From: Hoeflea sp.
GTDB lineage: Bacteria; Pseudomonadota; Alphaproteobacteria; Rhizobiales; Rhizobiaceae
Length of the DNA stretch: 64,000 nt
Direction: 5' to 3'
Assembly (NCBI RefSeq): GCF_002733955.1
Contig: NZ_NVXQ01000009.1
Span: 1-64,000 of the forward strand
Numbering within the stretch: position 1 is the stretch's first letter; each line of letters starts with the position of its first letter. Below, piece by piece: positions 35,525 to 45,463 of the stretch. The notes beneath the pieces are model-generated. The model was not told where the DNA came from, did not search any database, and worked only from the letters and a program-made list of their open reading frames with translations. The position numbers were made by a program, and so were the translations under genes.

Positions 35525-35947
35525 ATGGTTACGAAAGTTGTCTACAGCACCTCGGCCACCGCAACCGGCGGCCGCGATGGCCGCTCGAAAACCCATGACG
35601 GGGCAGTGGATGTCAATCTCGCCGTTCCAACCGAAATGGGCGGTCCCGGCGGCGGAGTGAACCCGGAACAGCTGTTTGCCACCGGCTACGCCGCCTGCTT
35701 CCTCGGCGCGCTGAAGTTCTATGCCGGCCAGCAGAAGGTGAAGGTGCCGGACGACGCGACAGTGACCGTGACCGTGGGCATTGGGCCGCGCGAGGACCCG
35801 GGCTTCGGTCTCGACGTCAAGATCAAGGTCGATCTGCCGGGCATCGAGAAATCCGTTGCCGAAGACCTGATCGCCGGCGGCCACAAGGTCTGCCCTTACT
35901 CGCACGCCACCTCCGGTACGCTCAGCATCACACCCGAGCTCGCCTGA
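35525..35947 (+). CDS. ohr: Organic hydroperoxide resistance protein
   Basis: Thiol peroxidase that reduces organic and fatty acid hydroperoxides. The 140-residue protein has the catalytic pair Cys58 (GYAACFLGAL) and Cys123 (KVCPYSHATSG), plus the conserved Arg20 and Glu48 that activate the peroxidatic Cys. It starts MVTKVVYSTSATATGGRDGR, with AAAGGAA upstream of ATG 35525. It is divergent from its regulator and has its own terminator. Confidence 0.97.
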   Translation: MVTKVVYSTSATATGGRDGRSKTHDGAVDVNLAVPTEMGGPGGGVNPEQLFATGYAACFLGALKFYAGQQKVKVPDDATVTVTVGIGPREDPGFGLDVKIKVDLPGIEKSVAEDLIAGGHKVCPYSHATSGTLSITPELA

Positions 35948-35981
35948 GCCGCGCAAAGGCATATGCGACGCGCATCAAACG

Positions 35982-36011
35982 AGCCCGGACCGGTTGCGGT
36001 CCGGGCTTTTT
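35982..36011 (+). terminator. Intrinsic terminator of ohr
   Basis: AGCCCGGACC, a six-base loop, GGTCCGGGCT, then TTTT(T). A perfect ten-base stem with T tail, 35 bases after the ohr stop. Confidence 0.95.
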
Positions 36012-36139
36012 GCTGGCCGCGGAACGTGTCGCATCACTTGTCCGTGAGAATGACAAGGATCAAGACATCAGCCGCGAAAATATGAGCATCCTGTCTCCAC
36101 CACAATGGCGCTCCGCCATGATGGAAAAAGGAGATGACG

Positions 36140-36508
36140 ATGAACACCATGATTTCCCGCAGTGCCGGTTTTGCAGCCACGACATTGGCCATGACCGGAT
36201 CGTCTTTGGCCCAGGTTGGCGAAAATGCCGGCCGGAACTTGCCGTACTATCACGGCCCCGGAATGATGTGGGGCGGTGGACAGTGGGGAGGGTTCGGCAT
36301 GGTGCTGGGCCCGATTTTCATGATCCTCGTTCTGGTCGGTATTGTCGTTGGTGTCATCTACCTGATGCGCCACTTTGGTGGCCTTGGCCCGGTGTCTGGT
36401 TCCGCACAGTCGGAAGGCCGTGCCCTGGCGGTGCTCAAGGAACGCTACGCCAAGGGCGAAATCGACTCGGCCGAATTTGACGAGCGCAAGGTCAGACTTG
36501 CCGACTGA
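36140..36508 (+). CDS. SHOCT domain membrane protein
   Basis: 122-residue protein. An N-terminal hydrophobic segment (possible signal) precedes a Gly/Met/Trp-rich patch (GPGMMWGGGQWGGFG). One clear membrane helix follows (FMILVLVGIVVGVIYLM, about 60-78). A C-terminal SHOCT motif reads ALAVLKERYAKGEIDSAEFDERKVRL. SHOCT tails are thought to mediate oligomerisation or binding; no enzymatic role is known. ATG 36140 is used because AAAGGAG lies six bases before it. It precedes two small exported-protein genes but is separated from them by 178 bases. Confidence 0.85.
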   Translation: MNTMISRSAGFAATTLAMTGSSLAQVGENAGRNLPYYHGPGMMWGGGQWGGFGMVLGPIFMILVLVGIVVGVIYLMRHFGGLGPVSGSAQSEGRALAVLKERYAKGEIDSAEFDERKVRLAD

Positions 36509-36686
36509 CACGCGATTGCAATGCGCCCGATCACCTGCCCGGACTTTACCGGGCAGGTGCATGGACATCCGCCTGATAGACGCCGGCAAGTCAGCACACC
36601 GGAGTTCCTGTCTGGTTGCGTTGAGCCCCCGATGTGGCATAATTCACAATTAGCGGTTGAGATTCCTCATGCGAAGGTGATTGCCC

Positions 36687-37100
36687 ATGACGTGGAAACC
36701 TGCTTGCGGCTCTGCATTGTTGATGCTGACGCTATCTTCGCCTGCGAATTCCGAACAGTTTGACGTGGCGACCGTGCTCGAAAGGGCCGCGCATCTGCAG
36801 AAAACCCGTGGCTATGATTCCGACCACGTCAAAGGCGGGCACACCCATTTCGACATCGTGACTGCGGATGGCACGCCCTATGAAATCTGTCCGCACCCGA
36901 AGATGGGCCTGCTTCATGTCATGCAGGCAGGTGGGGTGCCGGGGGCGCGGCTTGTGATCGAGGTGGATCTGCAAAACAACGTAACGCCTTATAATCACAA
37001 CATCTTCACCAGCATTGTCCAGTCCAACAAGGCCAGCCGCAGCGGCTTGACCTATATGGCCAACAAGGCCATGCGGGCGATCATGGCCACAAAGGAATGA
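36687..37100 (+). CDS. Small exported protein of unknown function
   Basis: 137-residue product with a short signal-like N-terminus (MTWKPACGSALLMLTLSSPANS). A mature part follows containing HVKGGHTHFDIVTADGTPYEICPHPKMGLLHVMQ and a Lys-rich C-terminus. No family recognised. ATG 36687 is preceded by GAAGGTG. Its stop overlaps the next ATG as ATGA, so both small proteins are translationally coupled and may act together. Confidence 0.68.
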   Translation: MTWKPACGSALLMLTLSSPANSEQFDVATVLERAAHLQKTRGYDSDHVKGGHTHFDIVTADGTPYEICPHPKMGLLHVMQAGGVPGARLVIEVDLQNNVTPYNHNIFTSIVQSNKASRSGLTYMANKAMRAIMATKE

Positions 37101-37381
37101 AACCGGGCTGGGCACTGGCCGGTCTGGCCGCCTGTGTGACCGGCATGCCAGCGCTCGCGCAATCGGATGCGACGGAGCGGGCGGATGTGACGGCGCTGGT
37201 GGATGTGACGGAGCTGGAACAACGCGTCCTCTCGGGCGAGCTCAGTCCGGAAGCCGCAATCAGTGCCTATTGCGAGGGCGACAGCCGCGACAAGACCCAG
37301 GATGCCTTCTGTGCTTGTCCCGAAGAGGCCTTGCGCCTTCTTGAGCAGCGGTTGAAGACACACCGTATGGACGCAAGCTGA
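37097..37381 (+). CDS. Small exported Cys-containing protein of unknown function
   Basis: 94 residues with a signal peptide (MKPGWALAGLAACVTGMPALAQ). An acidic stretch (DATERADVTALVDVTELEQRVL) and a C-terminal cysteine cluster in AYCEGDSRDKTQDAFCACPEEAL follow. The three nearby cysteines could bind metal or form a disulfide. It starts inside the stop of the preceding gene and ends 32 bases before the convergent cyclopropane synthase gene. Confidence 0.65.
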   Translation: MKPGWALAGLAACVTGMPALAQSDATERADVTALVDVTELEQRVLSGELSPEAAISAYCEGDSRDKTQDAFCACPEEALRLLEQRLKTHRMDAS

Positions 37382-37413
37382 TCAGCCACGCCGAGACGTG
37401 GAGGACGCCTTCG

Positions 37414-38685
37414 CTATTCGTCGAGCGCCTGGGCGGCGCTGGCCACCACCCGCTCGAGAAATTCCGGCTCCAGATCGGCAATCCGGGTTTCTTCCTCGCC
37501 GATATAGTCGCGCGTGATCGGCACCGCATCGCGTTCGCGGCCGATTTGCAGCTGGAACACATTGCTTGAGCCCTGCAGGAACACGCATTCGGCAATCGAC
37601 AGATAAAGTTCCCACATCCGGCAGAACCGCTCACCCATGATCTTCACCGCAGCGTCGCGGTTGTCGAGGAACCGTTTGCGCCAGTGCTGCAGGGTGTAGC
37701 CGTAATGGCAGCGCCAGATTTCGCAGTCGAGCAGCCACAACCCGGTCGGCTCGAGGGCTTCGACCGTCTCCGACAGCGAGGGCGCGTAGCCGCCGGGAAA
37801 GATGTATTTGCGGATGAACGGCCCGGTTACGCCCGGCGGTGCCTTGCTCGAGATCGAGTGGATCAAAGCCACGCCGTCCTCGGCCAGCCTGTCCCGCACG
37901 GTCAGAAAATAGGGCGCCAGATACTGCACCCCGACATGTTCGAGCATGCCGACCGAGACCACGCGGTTGAACTTGCCGGTCACCTCGCGGTAATCGATCA
38001 GCTTGAATTTGACCCGGTCACTGACGCCGAGGATATCCGCGCGCCTGCGGGCGACGGCCAGTTGCCGTTCCGACAGCGTCACGCCTAGCACTTCGACATC
38101 GGCGACATGGGCCAGATACAGTGCCAGCCCGCCCCAGCCGCAGCCGATATCGAGCACTTTTTGTCCGGGCTTCAGATTGAGCTTGGCCGCGATGTGGCGC
38201 TTCTTCAGCGTCTGGGCGTCCTCGATAGTGGCCGTGCCCTCGGGGAAATAGGCGCAGGAATACTGCATGTCCCGATCGAGAAACAGCCGGTAGAGATCCT
38301 CGCCGATATCGTAATGCGCCTTGACGTTGGCGCGCGACCGCGACAGCACGTTGTTCTGGTGAAACCGGCGGATCTTGCGCGAGATACCCCGCCAGAAAAT
38401 CTGGCTGGGTGAGAGGTCGAAATGGCGTTTGTTGGCGTAAAACACCTTGATCAGGTCATGGATGCTGCCGCTGTCCATCACCATCCCGCCATCCATATAG
38501 GCCTCGGCGGCATTCAGTTCCGGGTTGAGAAGGATCTTCCATTCCGTCGTTTTGCTGGTGAAGCGGATCGCGGCCTCGGGGCCCGGCTCCTTGCCGCCGA
38601 AAACGTGAACCGCGCCCTTGGCATCGGTCATGGTCAATCGTCCAACCTTGATGGCTTTGTCGAGAAGTCCGTACAGCGAAGGCAT
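37414..38685 (-). CDS. Cyclopropane-fatty-acyl-phospholipid synthase (copy 1)
   Basis: SAM-dependent enzyme that methylenates unsaturated acyl chains of membrane phospholipids. The 423-residue protein has an N-terminal lipid-binding domain (FGGKEPGPEAAIRFTSK; AEAYMDGGMVMDSGSIHDLIKVF) and a methyltransferase domain with VLDIGCGWGGLALYLA, VTLSERQLAVARRRA and the active-site region SVGMLEHVGVQYLAPYF. ATG 38685 has GGAGAG four bases before it. A second, distinct synthase lies at 49443; the two differ in the N-terminal half. Confidence 0.93.
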   Translation of the reverse strand: MPSLYGLLDKAIKVGRLTMTDAKGAVHVFGGKEPGPEAAIRFTSKTTEWKILLNPELNAAEAYMDGGMVMDSGSIHDLIKVFYANKRHFDLSPSQIFWRGISRKIRRFHQNNVLSRSRANVKAHYDIGEDLYRLFLDRDMQYSCAYFPEGTATIEDAQTLKKRHIAAKLNLKPGQKVLDIGCGWGGLALYLAHVADVEVLGVTLSERQLAVARRRADILGVSDRVKFKLIDYREVTGKFNRVVSVGMLEHVGVQYLAPYFLTVRDRLAEDGVALIHSISSKAPPGVTGPFIRKYIFPGGYAPSLSETVEALEPTGLWLLDCEIWRCHYGYTLQHWRKRFLDNRDAAVKIMGERFCRMWELYLSIAECVFLQGSSNVFQLQIGRERDAVPITRDYIGEEETRIADLEPEFLERVVASAAQALDE

Positions 38686-38845
38686 GGTCTCTCCGTTCAG
38701 GAACGGGCGTCCTTGCAACAGTCGATGATGTGTCCCCGTTGTCCCGCTGTTACAAAAGCAGGCTGCGCTGCCAAGGTAAAGCCCTCGGCAAGGGCCAGGC
38801 CTTGTGTCATCTGTCCAGGAGGGCGCTGCGTGGCGGCAGCCCGAG

Positions 38846-38883
38846 CGTCTTACGAGCCGCTATTCCGTCTTACGAGCCGCTAT
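38846..38883. repeat. Tandem 20-base duplication at the purN stop
   Basis: CGTCTTACGAGCCGCTAT occurs twice with a 20-base period. The right copy contains the purN stop codon (TAA on the reverse strand at 38872-38870) and its last codons; the left copy lies just downstream. It looks like a recent local duplication. Confidence 0.8.
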
Positions 38884-39496
38884 ATTGAGCCCGGCCATCG
38901 CTGGTCATGCGGATCTCGCCACGGGCCAGCATCGCCAGCGCCACCGGGTAGATCCTGTGCTCGGCTTCAAGCACACGCGCAGCCAGGGTGTCAGGCGTGT
39001 CGCCACGCTCGATGCGGACCGGCTCCTGCTCGATGATCGGGCCTTCATCCATGCCTTCGGTGACGAAATGCACCGTGCAGCCATGGACTCGGCACCCGGC
39101 CGCAAGTGCGCGTTCGTGGGTCGCAAGCCCCGGAAAGGCCGGAAGCAGGGATGGGTGGATATTGATCATCCGCCCCACATAGCGGTTGACGAAATCGCCC
39201 GACAACAGCCGCATATAGCCCGCCAGCGCGATGATCTTGGCGCCGGAGGCGTCGATGGCGGCTATGACAGCCGCTTCGTGCTCGGCCTTGCTGGCATAGT
39301 CGGTTCGCGGGATCGCCACCGCCTCGATGCCAAACCCGCGGGCATGATCGAGACCCTTGGCGTTCGGCTTGTCGGATATCACCGACACGATTTTCGCCGG
39401 AAAGTCCCGGTGCAGAGATGCGGCAATCAGCGCACCCATGTTTGATCCCCGTCCGGAGATCAGCACGGCAACGGGAACTTTCGGCTTGTCGCTCAC
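38870..39496 (-). CDS. purN: Phosphoribosylglycinamide formyltransferase
   Basis: Third step of purine synthesis, transferring a formyl group from 10-formyl-tetrahydrofolate to GAR. The 208-residue protein has [14 protein letters not shown] at the N-terminus, the catalytic [12 protein letters not shown] with its Asn and His, and [16 protein letters not shown] with the conserved Asp. The start is GTG 39496, overlapping the purM stop as GTGA. Its stop codon lies inside a tandem 20-base duplication. Confidence 0.96.
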   Translation of the reverse strand: MSDKPKVPVAVLISGRGSNMGALIAASLHRDFPAKIVSVISDKPNAKGLDHARGFGIEAVAIPRTDYASKAEHEAAVIAAIDASGAKIIALAGYMRLLSGDFVNRYVGRMINIHPSLLPAFPGLATHERALAAGCRVHGCTVHFVTEGMDEGPIIEQEPVRIERGDTPDTLAARVLEAEHRIYPVALAMLARGEIRMTSDGRAQYSGS

Positions 39497-40563
39497 AGCG
39501 CCAGTGTTCCCTGGTAGATCACGCCGGGTCCGTTGTCGGTGCGCTTGGCAAGCTTGCCGAGGCGGATAACGCTTTCACCTTGCGCTTCAAGCGCGCTCTG
39601 GACCTCGTCGACATTGTCCTGCGCAGCGATCACGATCATGCCGACGCCGCAATTGAAGGTGCGCAGCATTTCTTCTGCCGCCACGCCGCCGGTCTGCGCC
39701 AGCCAGGAAAACACTGCCGGGGGCTGGATCGCGCCAAGATCAATCTCGGCAGCAAGCCCTTCAGGCAGCACGCGCGGCAGGTTCTCAGGGAAGCCGCCAC
39801 CGGTGATATGGGCCAGTGCCCGGATTGCGCCGGTCTCGCGGATCAGCGCAAGCAGCGACTTGACGTAGATCCGCGTCGGCTCGAGCAGCGCCGCGCCGAG
39901 GCTGGCCGAGGCATCAAACGGCGCCGGTGCGGCATAATCGAGCCCGCTCATTTCGACGATGCGGCGCACCAGCGAATAGCCGTTGGAGTGAACCCCGGAC
40001 GAAGCCAGGCCCAGAAGCACGTCGCCTTCAGCGAGCGTGCCCGATGGCAGCAGCTGCCCCCGTTCCGCAGCCCCCACGGCAAAACCCGCAAGGTCGTAAT
40101 CGCCATCGCGGTACATGCCCGGCATTTCAGCCGTTTCTCCGCCGATCAGCGCGCATCCTGCCTGCAGGCAGCCTTGCGCAATGCCCGAAACAATCGCTGC
40201 GCCCTGTTCCGGATCAAGCTTGCCGGTGGCGAAATAGTCGAGGAAGAACAGCGGCTCCGCGCCCTGGACCACCAGATCGTTGACGCACATCGCCACCAGA
40301 TCAATGCCGACGGTGTCGTGGATGCCGGCCTCGATCGCCACTTTCAGCTTGGTGCCGACGCCGTCATTGGCAGCCACCAGCACCGGATCGCTGAAGCCCG
40401 CCGCCTTGAGATCGAAGAGGCCGCCGAAACCGCCGATTTCGCCATCCGCCCCGGGCCGGCGCGTGGAGCGCACCAGCGGCTTGATGCGGTTGACCATCTC
40501 GTTGCCGGCATCGATATCGACGCCCGCCTGGGCATAGGTGAGGCCATTTTTCGGATCAGCCAT
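39493..40563 (-). CDS. purM: Phosphoribosylformylglycinamidine cyclo-ligase
   Basis: AIR synthetase, the fifth step of purine synthesis, ATP-dependent ring closure of FGAM. The 356-residue protein starts [21 protein letters not shown]. It has the family motifs [48 protein letters not shown] and [16 protein letters not shown] in order. ATG 40563 has AGGGGAAG upstream. It diverges from the pgsA-like/perM/hdaA/ppk group, an arrangement seen in other rhizobia. Confidence 0.97.
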   Translation of the reverse strand: MADPKNGLTYAQAGVDIDAGNEMVNRIKPLVRSTRRPGADGEIGGFGGLFDLKAAGFSDPVLVAANDGVGTKLKVAIEAGIHDTVGIDLVAMCVNDLVVQGAEPLFFLDYFATGKLDPEQGAAIVSGIAQGCLQAGCALIGGETAEMPGMYRDGDYDLAGFAVGAAERGQLLPSGTLAEGDVLLGLASSGVHSNGYSLVRRIVEMSGLDYAAPAPFDASASLGAALLEPTRIYVKSLLALIRETGAIRALAHITGGGFPENLPRVLPEGLAAEIDLGAIQPPAVFSWLAQTGGVAAEEMLRTFNCGVGMIVIAAQDNVDEVQSALEAQGESVIRLGKLAKRTDNGPGVIYQGTLAL

Positions 40564-40766
40564 CTGGGCTTCCCCTCCCTGGGTTTCAAAGCAGCTTCGT
40601 ATGACGAGCGGGATGGCATTTTGCAGCCAATTCCGCAAGCCGCAGCTTGAGCAGTTGCGTGACAAACGCCGGGAAAACGTGCCCGGACGTGGGATGGCGC
40701 GCGAAAGTGATTGGAAAAGCGGTGATCAATCGCCATATCAGAAGCACTCAGGATTGATAGCTGCCC

Positions 40767-41312
40767 ATGACGCTGCCAAATTTCATCACCATCGCCCGCT
40801 TCATCATGGTTCCCTTGATCATACTTGCGATGATCAACGACGAGATGCCGACGGCATTCACACTTTTCCTCCTGGCAGGCGTCTCCGACGGGCTTGACGG
40901 TTTCATTGCGCGTCATTTCGATCAGAAATCCGAACTTGGCGCCTGGCTTGATCCGATTGCCGACAAGTTTCTGCTGGTCAGCGTCTTTGTCATGCTCGGT
41001 TGGCTCGGCGCGCTGCCTGAATGGCTGGTCATCTTTACGGTGTCACGCGATGCCATGATCGTCGGCGCTGTGGTTCTGTCGAGCCTGCTCGGCAAACCGG
41101 TCGCGATGCGGCCGTTGCTGGTCTCCAAGGCCAATACCTTGTTGCAGATCGTTCTGTTGGTGCTGGTGCTGGCCGATCTGGCGGGCTTTGCCCAACTTGA
41201 CGCAATCGTCGGTTGGATGATCTATGCGGTCGCAGGCTTGACCATCGCTTCGGCCAGCGCCTATCTCGTCAGCTGGCTCAGGCACATGGCCGGCGACGAT
41301 CAGGCTGATTGA
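40767..41312 (+). CDS. CDP-alcohol phosphatidyltransferase family protein (PgsA-like)
   Basis: Inner membrane lipid head-group transferase of 181 residues. It has the complete motif in VSDGLDGFIARHFDQKSELGAWLDPIADKF, and four or five helices. It is a paralogue of the pgsA at 19733; relatives annotated as PgsA, PgsA2 or cardiolipin synthase-like exist, and the accepted alcohol cannot be assigned. It is followed by perM and probably co-transcribed with it and hdaA. Confidence 0.88.
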   Translation: MTLPNFITIARFIMVPLIILAMINDEMPTAFTLFLLAGVSDGLDGFIARHFDQKSELGAWLDPIADKFLLVSVFVMLGWLGALPEWLVIFTVSRDAMIVGAVVLSSLLGKPVAMRPLLVSKANTLLQIVLLVLVLADLAGFAQLDAIVGWMIYAVAGLTIASASAYLVSWLRHMAGDDQAD

Positions 41313-41359
41313 TGTAGAAGAGGGTGGCCGGCTCAACCGGGCCTGCAAGCGAGGTGACC

Positions 41360-42487
41360 ATGACCACTCACATAGACCGCGCGGCACTGCGCCGCCAAAT
41401 CTTCTTCTGGCTGCTTGCCCTGACCGTGGCGATTGGCTTCCTCATGGTCTTCCGCTCCATCCTGCTGCCGTTCATTGCCGGCATGGCGCTCGCCTATTTC
41501 CTCGATCCCGTGGCTGACTGGTTTGAGCGCCGCGGTTTTTCGCGGCTGATGGCTACGCTTGCTATCCTGATCGCCTTCATCGCGCTGTTTGCCATTTCGC
41601 TGATTGTGGTGATCCCGATTCTGGTCACCCAGGCGGCTGATCTCGGGGGCCGGATCCCCGGCTACATCACCCAGCTGCAATCGCTGCTGATGTCGGAATC
41701 CAACCTCCTGCCAACTTGGGTCAGCGACCAGCTTGGCCAGATCAAGGACAGTTTCGCCGCTCTGCTGAAGGAAGGGGCCGGTCTGGTCGGAACCATCTTC
41801 CAGCAGATCTGGAATTCCGGCATGGCGCTGCTCGATATCGCAGCCCTGTTCGTGGTCACGCCGGTCGTTGCCTTCTACCTGTTGCTCGACTGGGACAACA
41901 TGGTGGCCAAGGTCGACAAATGGGTGCCTCGCGATCATGTCGGCACCGTGCGTTATCTGGCCAAGCAGATCGACGCGACCATCGCCGGTTTCGTGCGCGG
42001 GCAGGGCAGTGTCTGCATCATCCTGGGTCTCATCTATGCCATCGGCCTGTCTCTCGTCGGCCTGAATTTCGGCCTCCTGATCGGTCTTTTCGCCGGACTG
42101 ATCAGCTTCATTCCCTATGTCGGCTCGCTGGTGGGGCTCGTTCTGGCTCTGGTCGTGGCGATCGTCCAGTTCTGGCCGGATTTCGTCATGATCGGTGCGG
42201 TGATCGCGGTTTTCGCACTGGGGCAATTCTTCGAAGGCAACATCCTGCAGCCGCGCCTGGTCGGCAAATCGGTCGGGCTGCATCCGGTCTGGCTGATGTT
42301 CGCGCTGTTTGCCTTCGGCGCGCTGTTCGGCTTCGTCGGCATGCTGATTGCCGTGCCCGCCGCGGCCTCGATCGGCGTGCTGGTGCGCTTTGCCATCTCG
42401 CGCTATCTCGACAGTGATCTCTATCACGGCACCCAGAGGCCGGCTCCGCAGCTCAGCGGTTCATCCGACGACATTGCAGGTGAGTGA
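41360..42487 (+). CDS. AI-2E family transporter (PerM)
   Basis: Polytopic inner membrane protein of 375 residues in the AI-2E/PerM family. It has an N-terminal basic start (MTTHIDRAALRRQIFFWLLAL), a cluster of early helices, and a soluble-looking amphipathic middle (LPTWVSDQLGQIKDSFAALLKEG). The conserved GLNFGLLIGLFAGLISFIPYVGSLVG leads into helices near the C-terminus. Family members have been linked to AI-2 export or sodium-proton exchange, with the substrate here unknown. Its stop overlaps the hdaA start as TGATG. Confidence 0.9.
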   Translation: MTTHIDRAALRRQIFFWLLALTVAIGFLMVFRSILLPFIAGMALAYFLDPVADWFERRGFSRLMATLAILIAFIALFAISLIVVIPILVTQAADLGGRIPGYITQLQSLLMSESNLLPTWVSDQLGQIKDSFAALLKEGAGLVGTIFQQIWNSGMALLDIAALFVVTPVVAFYLLLDWDNMVAKVDKWVPRDHVGTVRYLAKQIDATIAGFVRGQGSVCIILGLIYAIGLSLVGLNFGLLIGLFAGLISFIPYVGSLVGLVLALVVAIVQFWPDFVMIGAVIAVFALGQFFEGNILQPRLVGKSVGLHPVWLMFALFAFGALFGFVGMLIAVPAAASIGVLVRFAISRYLDSDLYHGTQRPAPQLSGSSDDIAGE

Positions 42488-43191
42488 TGAACAAACCGCC
42501 TGTCACCCGGCAATTGCCGCTCGAATTCGATCATGATCCCGCATCCGGCCGCGACGATCTGATCGTGTCCGACCGGTTGAGTGCTGCGGTGGCCATTGTC
42601 GACCGCTGGCCCGACTGGCCTTCGCCGGTGGTGGTCCTGGCCGGGCCGACCGGGTCGGGAAAATCCCATCTCGCCTCGATCTGGGCCAACCGTGTCGGCG
42701 CCACCAGCGTCAACATCGGCAGGCCCGACCCGATGGTGCTCGAAATCGCCGCGCAAGGACCCGTGCTGATCGAGGACATCGATCACACCGGTTTTGACGA
42801 AACCGCCCTGTTTCACCTCATCAATGCTGTCCGCGAACATGGCAGCGCCGTGCTGATCACCAGCAGGCTCTGGCCCGCCGCATGGCATGTCACCCTGCCG
42901 GACCTGGCCTCCCGGCTGAAGGCTGCGACGGTGGTGGAGATCGCCGAGCCTGATGAGGAACTGCTGGCCAAGGTGATGGTCAAGCTGTTCTCCGACCGCC
43001 AGGTGGTCGTCGACGACAGGATCATTGCCTGGCTGGTGGCGCGCATGGAACGTTCGCTTGCCGCCGCCCGTCATGTCGTCGCCCGTCTCGACCAGTTGGC
43101 CCTGGCCCGCGGATCAAAGATCACCCGGGGCCTGGCCGCCGAAGTGCTGGCCGAGATGGAGGCCGGGGGCAGCGACATTGAACTGTCATAG
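42487..43191 (+). CDS. hdaA: DnaA regulatory inactivator HdaA (Hda-like)
   Basis: DnaA-related AAA+ protein that with the beta clamp promotes hydrolysis of DnaA-ATP after initiation. The 234-residue protein has an N-terminal clamp-binding-like QLPLEF (9-14). Walker A is GPTGSGKSH (about 53-61), Walker B is LIEDID, and sensor and Arg motifs follow (ITSRLWPAAW). The C-terminal DNA-binding domain IV of DnaA is absent. ATG 42487 overlaps the perM stop; GTG 42484 is an alternative. ppk follows by 58 bases, an order typical of Rhizobiales. Confidence 0.88.
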   Translation: MNKPPVTRQLPLEFDHDPASGRDDLIVSDRLSAAVAIVDRWPDWPSPVVVLAGPTGSGKSHLASIWANRVGATSVNIGRPDPMVLEIAAQGPVLIEDIDHTGFDETALFHLINAVREHGSAVLITSRLWPAAWHVTLPDLASRLKAATVVEIAEPDEELLAKVMVKLFSDRQVVVDDRIIAWLVARMERSLAAARHVVARLDQLALARGSKITRGLAAEVLAEMEAGGSDIELS

Positions 43192-43249
43192 TTCCTTCGT
43201 TCTTGTGCTATAGACGGTCAGTCCCGGAACCGCGGCGTTGGAGTACAAA

Positions 43250-45463
43250 ATGGACAGTCTTGAGGGTGTGAGTGGGAGTGAGCTGCGGATTGATCCGATT
43301 GCATCGGACATCACGCCGGAGGCGCTTCTGACCAGTCCCAAGCGCTTCATCAACCGGGAGTTCTCCTGGCTGCAGTTTAATCGCCGGGTGCTTGAAGAAA
43401 CTCTCAACGGCGCCCATCCGCTGCTGGAGCGGGTCCGGTTCCTGTCGATCTCCGCCGCCAACCTCGACGAGTTCTTCATGGTCCGCGTCGCCGGTCTGGA
43501 AGGCCAGGTGCGCGAAGGCATCACCAACCGTTCGCCCGACGGCCTGTCACCAAGCGAGCAGCTCGACCAGATCCTCGGTGAAATCGACGGGCTGCAGCTC
43601 GAACAGCAGGCTTCGCTGGCGATCCTGCAGCAAAACCTTGCCGCCGAAAACATCTATATCGTCCGCCCGTCGGTGCTGGTGGAAGGCGATATGGAATGGC
43701 TCGAAGACCAGTTCCTGCAATCGATCTTCCCGGTGCTCACGCCCCTGTCGATTGATCCCGCGCACCCATTCCCGTTCATCCCGAACCTGGGCTTTTCCAT
43801 CTGCCTGCAGCTGGCCTCCAAGGCTGCCAACGAGCCGATGACGGCGCTGATCCGCCTGCCTGTGGCGCTCGACCGTTTCCTGCGACTGCCCGATCTTGAT
43901 GGCGCCATCCGCTACATCACGCTCGAGGATGTCGTCAGCCTGTTCATCAGCTCGCTCTATCCCGGCTACGAAGTGCGCGGCTCGGGCACATTCCGGATCA
44001 TCCGCGATTCCGATATCGAGGTCGAGGAAGAGGCCGAGGACCTGGTGCGGCTGTTCGAAAGCGCCCTCAAGCGCCGCCGCCGCGGCTCGGTGATCCGTAT
44101 CGAGTTCGATTCGGAATTGCCGCAAAGCCTGCGTGAATTCGTGGTTCACGAAACCAATGTGCCGGAAAACCGCGTCGCCGTATTGCCCGGCCTGCTGGCG
44201 CTCAACACCCTGTCGGAGATCACCAAGGCGCCGCGCGACGATCTCAAGTTCGAACCCTACAATGCCCGCTTTCCAGAGCGCATCCGCGAACACGCCGGCG
44301 ACACCTTTGCCGCGATCCGAGAAAAGGATCTGGTGGTTCATCACCCCTACGAATCCTTTGACGCGGTGGTGCAGTTCCTGTTTCAGGCAGCACGTGATCC
44401 CGATGTGCTGGCGATCAAGCAGACGCTCTACCGCACGTCCAACGACAGCCCGATCGTGCGCGCGCTGATCGACGCTGCCGAGGCCGGCAAGTCGGTCACC
44501 GCCCTTGTCGAGCTCAAGGCAAGGTTTGACGAGGAAGCCAACATCCGCTGGGCCCGCGACCTCGAGCGCGCCGGCGTCCAGGTCGTCTTCGGCTTCATCG
44601 AGCTCAAGACCCACGCCAAGATGTCGCTGATTGTCCGGCGCGAAGAGGGCAAGCTGATCACCTATTGCCACCTTGGCACCGGCAATTATCACCCGATCAC
44701 CGCGAAGATTTATACCGACCTGTCCTATTTCACCTGCGATCCGATCGTGGCTCGCGATACCGCCCATGTCTTCAATTTCATCACCGGCTATGGCGAGCCC
44801 AAGGACATGAACCGGCTGTCAATCTCGCCGCTCAATCTGCGTGCCCGTATTCTTGAGAACATCGAAGCCGAGATCGGGCACGCGAAGGCCGGGCGGCCGG
44901 CAGCGGTCTGGATGAAGATGAACTCGCTGGTCGATCCGGAAATTATCGACGCGCTCTACAACGCCAGCCAGGCGGGCGTGGAGATCGATCTGGTGGTGCG
45001 CGGGATCTGCTGCCTCAGGCCACAGGTGCCCGGACTTTCCGAAAACATCTACGTCAAGTCGATTGTCGGCCGGTTTCTCGAGCACAGCCGGGTCTACTGC
45101 TTTGGCAACGGCCATGGCCTGCCGTCTCCGGAGGCTCTGGTCTATATCAGCTCGGCCGATCTGATGCCGCGCAACCTCGACCGCCGGGTCGAGACCCTGG
45201 TGCCGCTGAGCAACAAGACCGTGCATGAACAGGTCCTGTTGCAGATCATGCTCGGAAACATGATTGATAACCAGCAGAGCTACGAGATATTGCCTGACGG
45301 AACCTCCCGCCGGATCGAGCCGGGCGAGGGTGAAGAGCCTTTCAATGCGCAGGTCTATTTCATGACCAACCCAAGCCTTTCCGGCAGAGGCGAAGCCCTG
45401 AAATCGAATGCTCCGAAACTGATTGCCGACCGGTTGGCCCGGGCGACACGCGGTCCGCGCTGA
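43250..45463 (+). CDS. ppk: Polyphosphate kinase
   Basis: Membrane-associated enzyme that reversibly makes polyphosphate from ATP. The 737-residue Ppk1-type protein has an N-terminal domain with [18 protein letters not shown]. The head region follows, then the catalytic half with the phosphorylated His in [14 protein letters not shown], the [19 protein letters not shown] motif and the C-terminal [11 protein letters not shown] and [18 protein letters not shown] 43250 is preceded by GGAG. ppx follows after a 283-base gap. Confidence 0.97.
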   Translation: MDSLEGVSGSELRIDPIASDITPEALLTSPKRFINREFSWLQFNRRVLEETLNGAHPLLERVRFLSISAANLDEFFMVRVAGLEGQVREGITNRSPDGLSPSEQLDQILGEIDGLQLEQQASLAILQQNLAAENIYIVRPSVLVEGDMEWLEDQFLQSIFPVLTPLSIDPAHPFPFIPNLGFSICLQLASKAANEPMTALIRLPVALDRFLRLPDLDGAIRYITLEDVVSLFISSLYPGYEVRGSGTFRIIRDSDIEVEEEAEDLVRLFESALKRRRRGSVIRIEFDSELPQSLREFVVHETNVPENRVAVLPGLLALNTLSEITKAPRDDLKFEPYNARFPERIREHAGDTFAAIREKDLVVHHPYESFDAVVQFLFQAARDPDVLAIKQTLYRTSNDSPIVRALIDAAEAGKSVTALVELKARFDEEANIRWARDLERAGVQVVFGFIELKTHAKMSLIVRREEGKLITYCHLGTGNYHPITAKIYTDLSYFTCDPIVARDTAHVFNFITGYGEPKDMNRLSISPLNLRARILENIEAEIGHAKAGRPAAVWMKMNSLVDPEIIDALYNASQAGVEIDLVVRGICCLRPQVPGLSENIYVKSIVGRFLEHSRVYCFGNGHGLPSPEALVYISSADLMPRNLDRRVETLVPLSNKTVHEQVLLQIMLGNMIDNQQSYEILPDGTSRRIEPGEGEEPFNAQVYFMTNPSLSGRGEALKSNAPKLIADRLARATRGPR

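Noticed and set aside
41333-42427. 364-codon antisense frame over perM
   Set aside because: Translation is hydrophilic low-complexity Asp/His/Gln, the mirror of membrane helices in perM.
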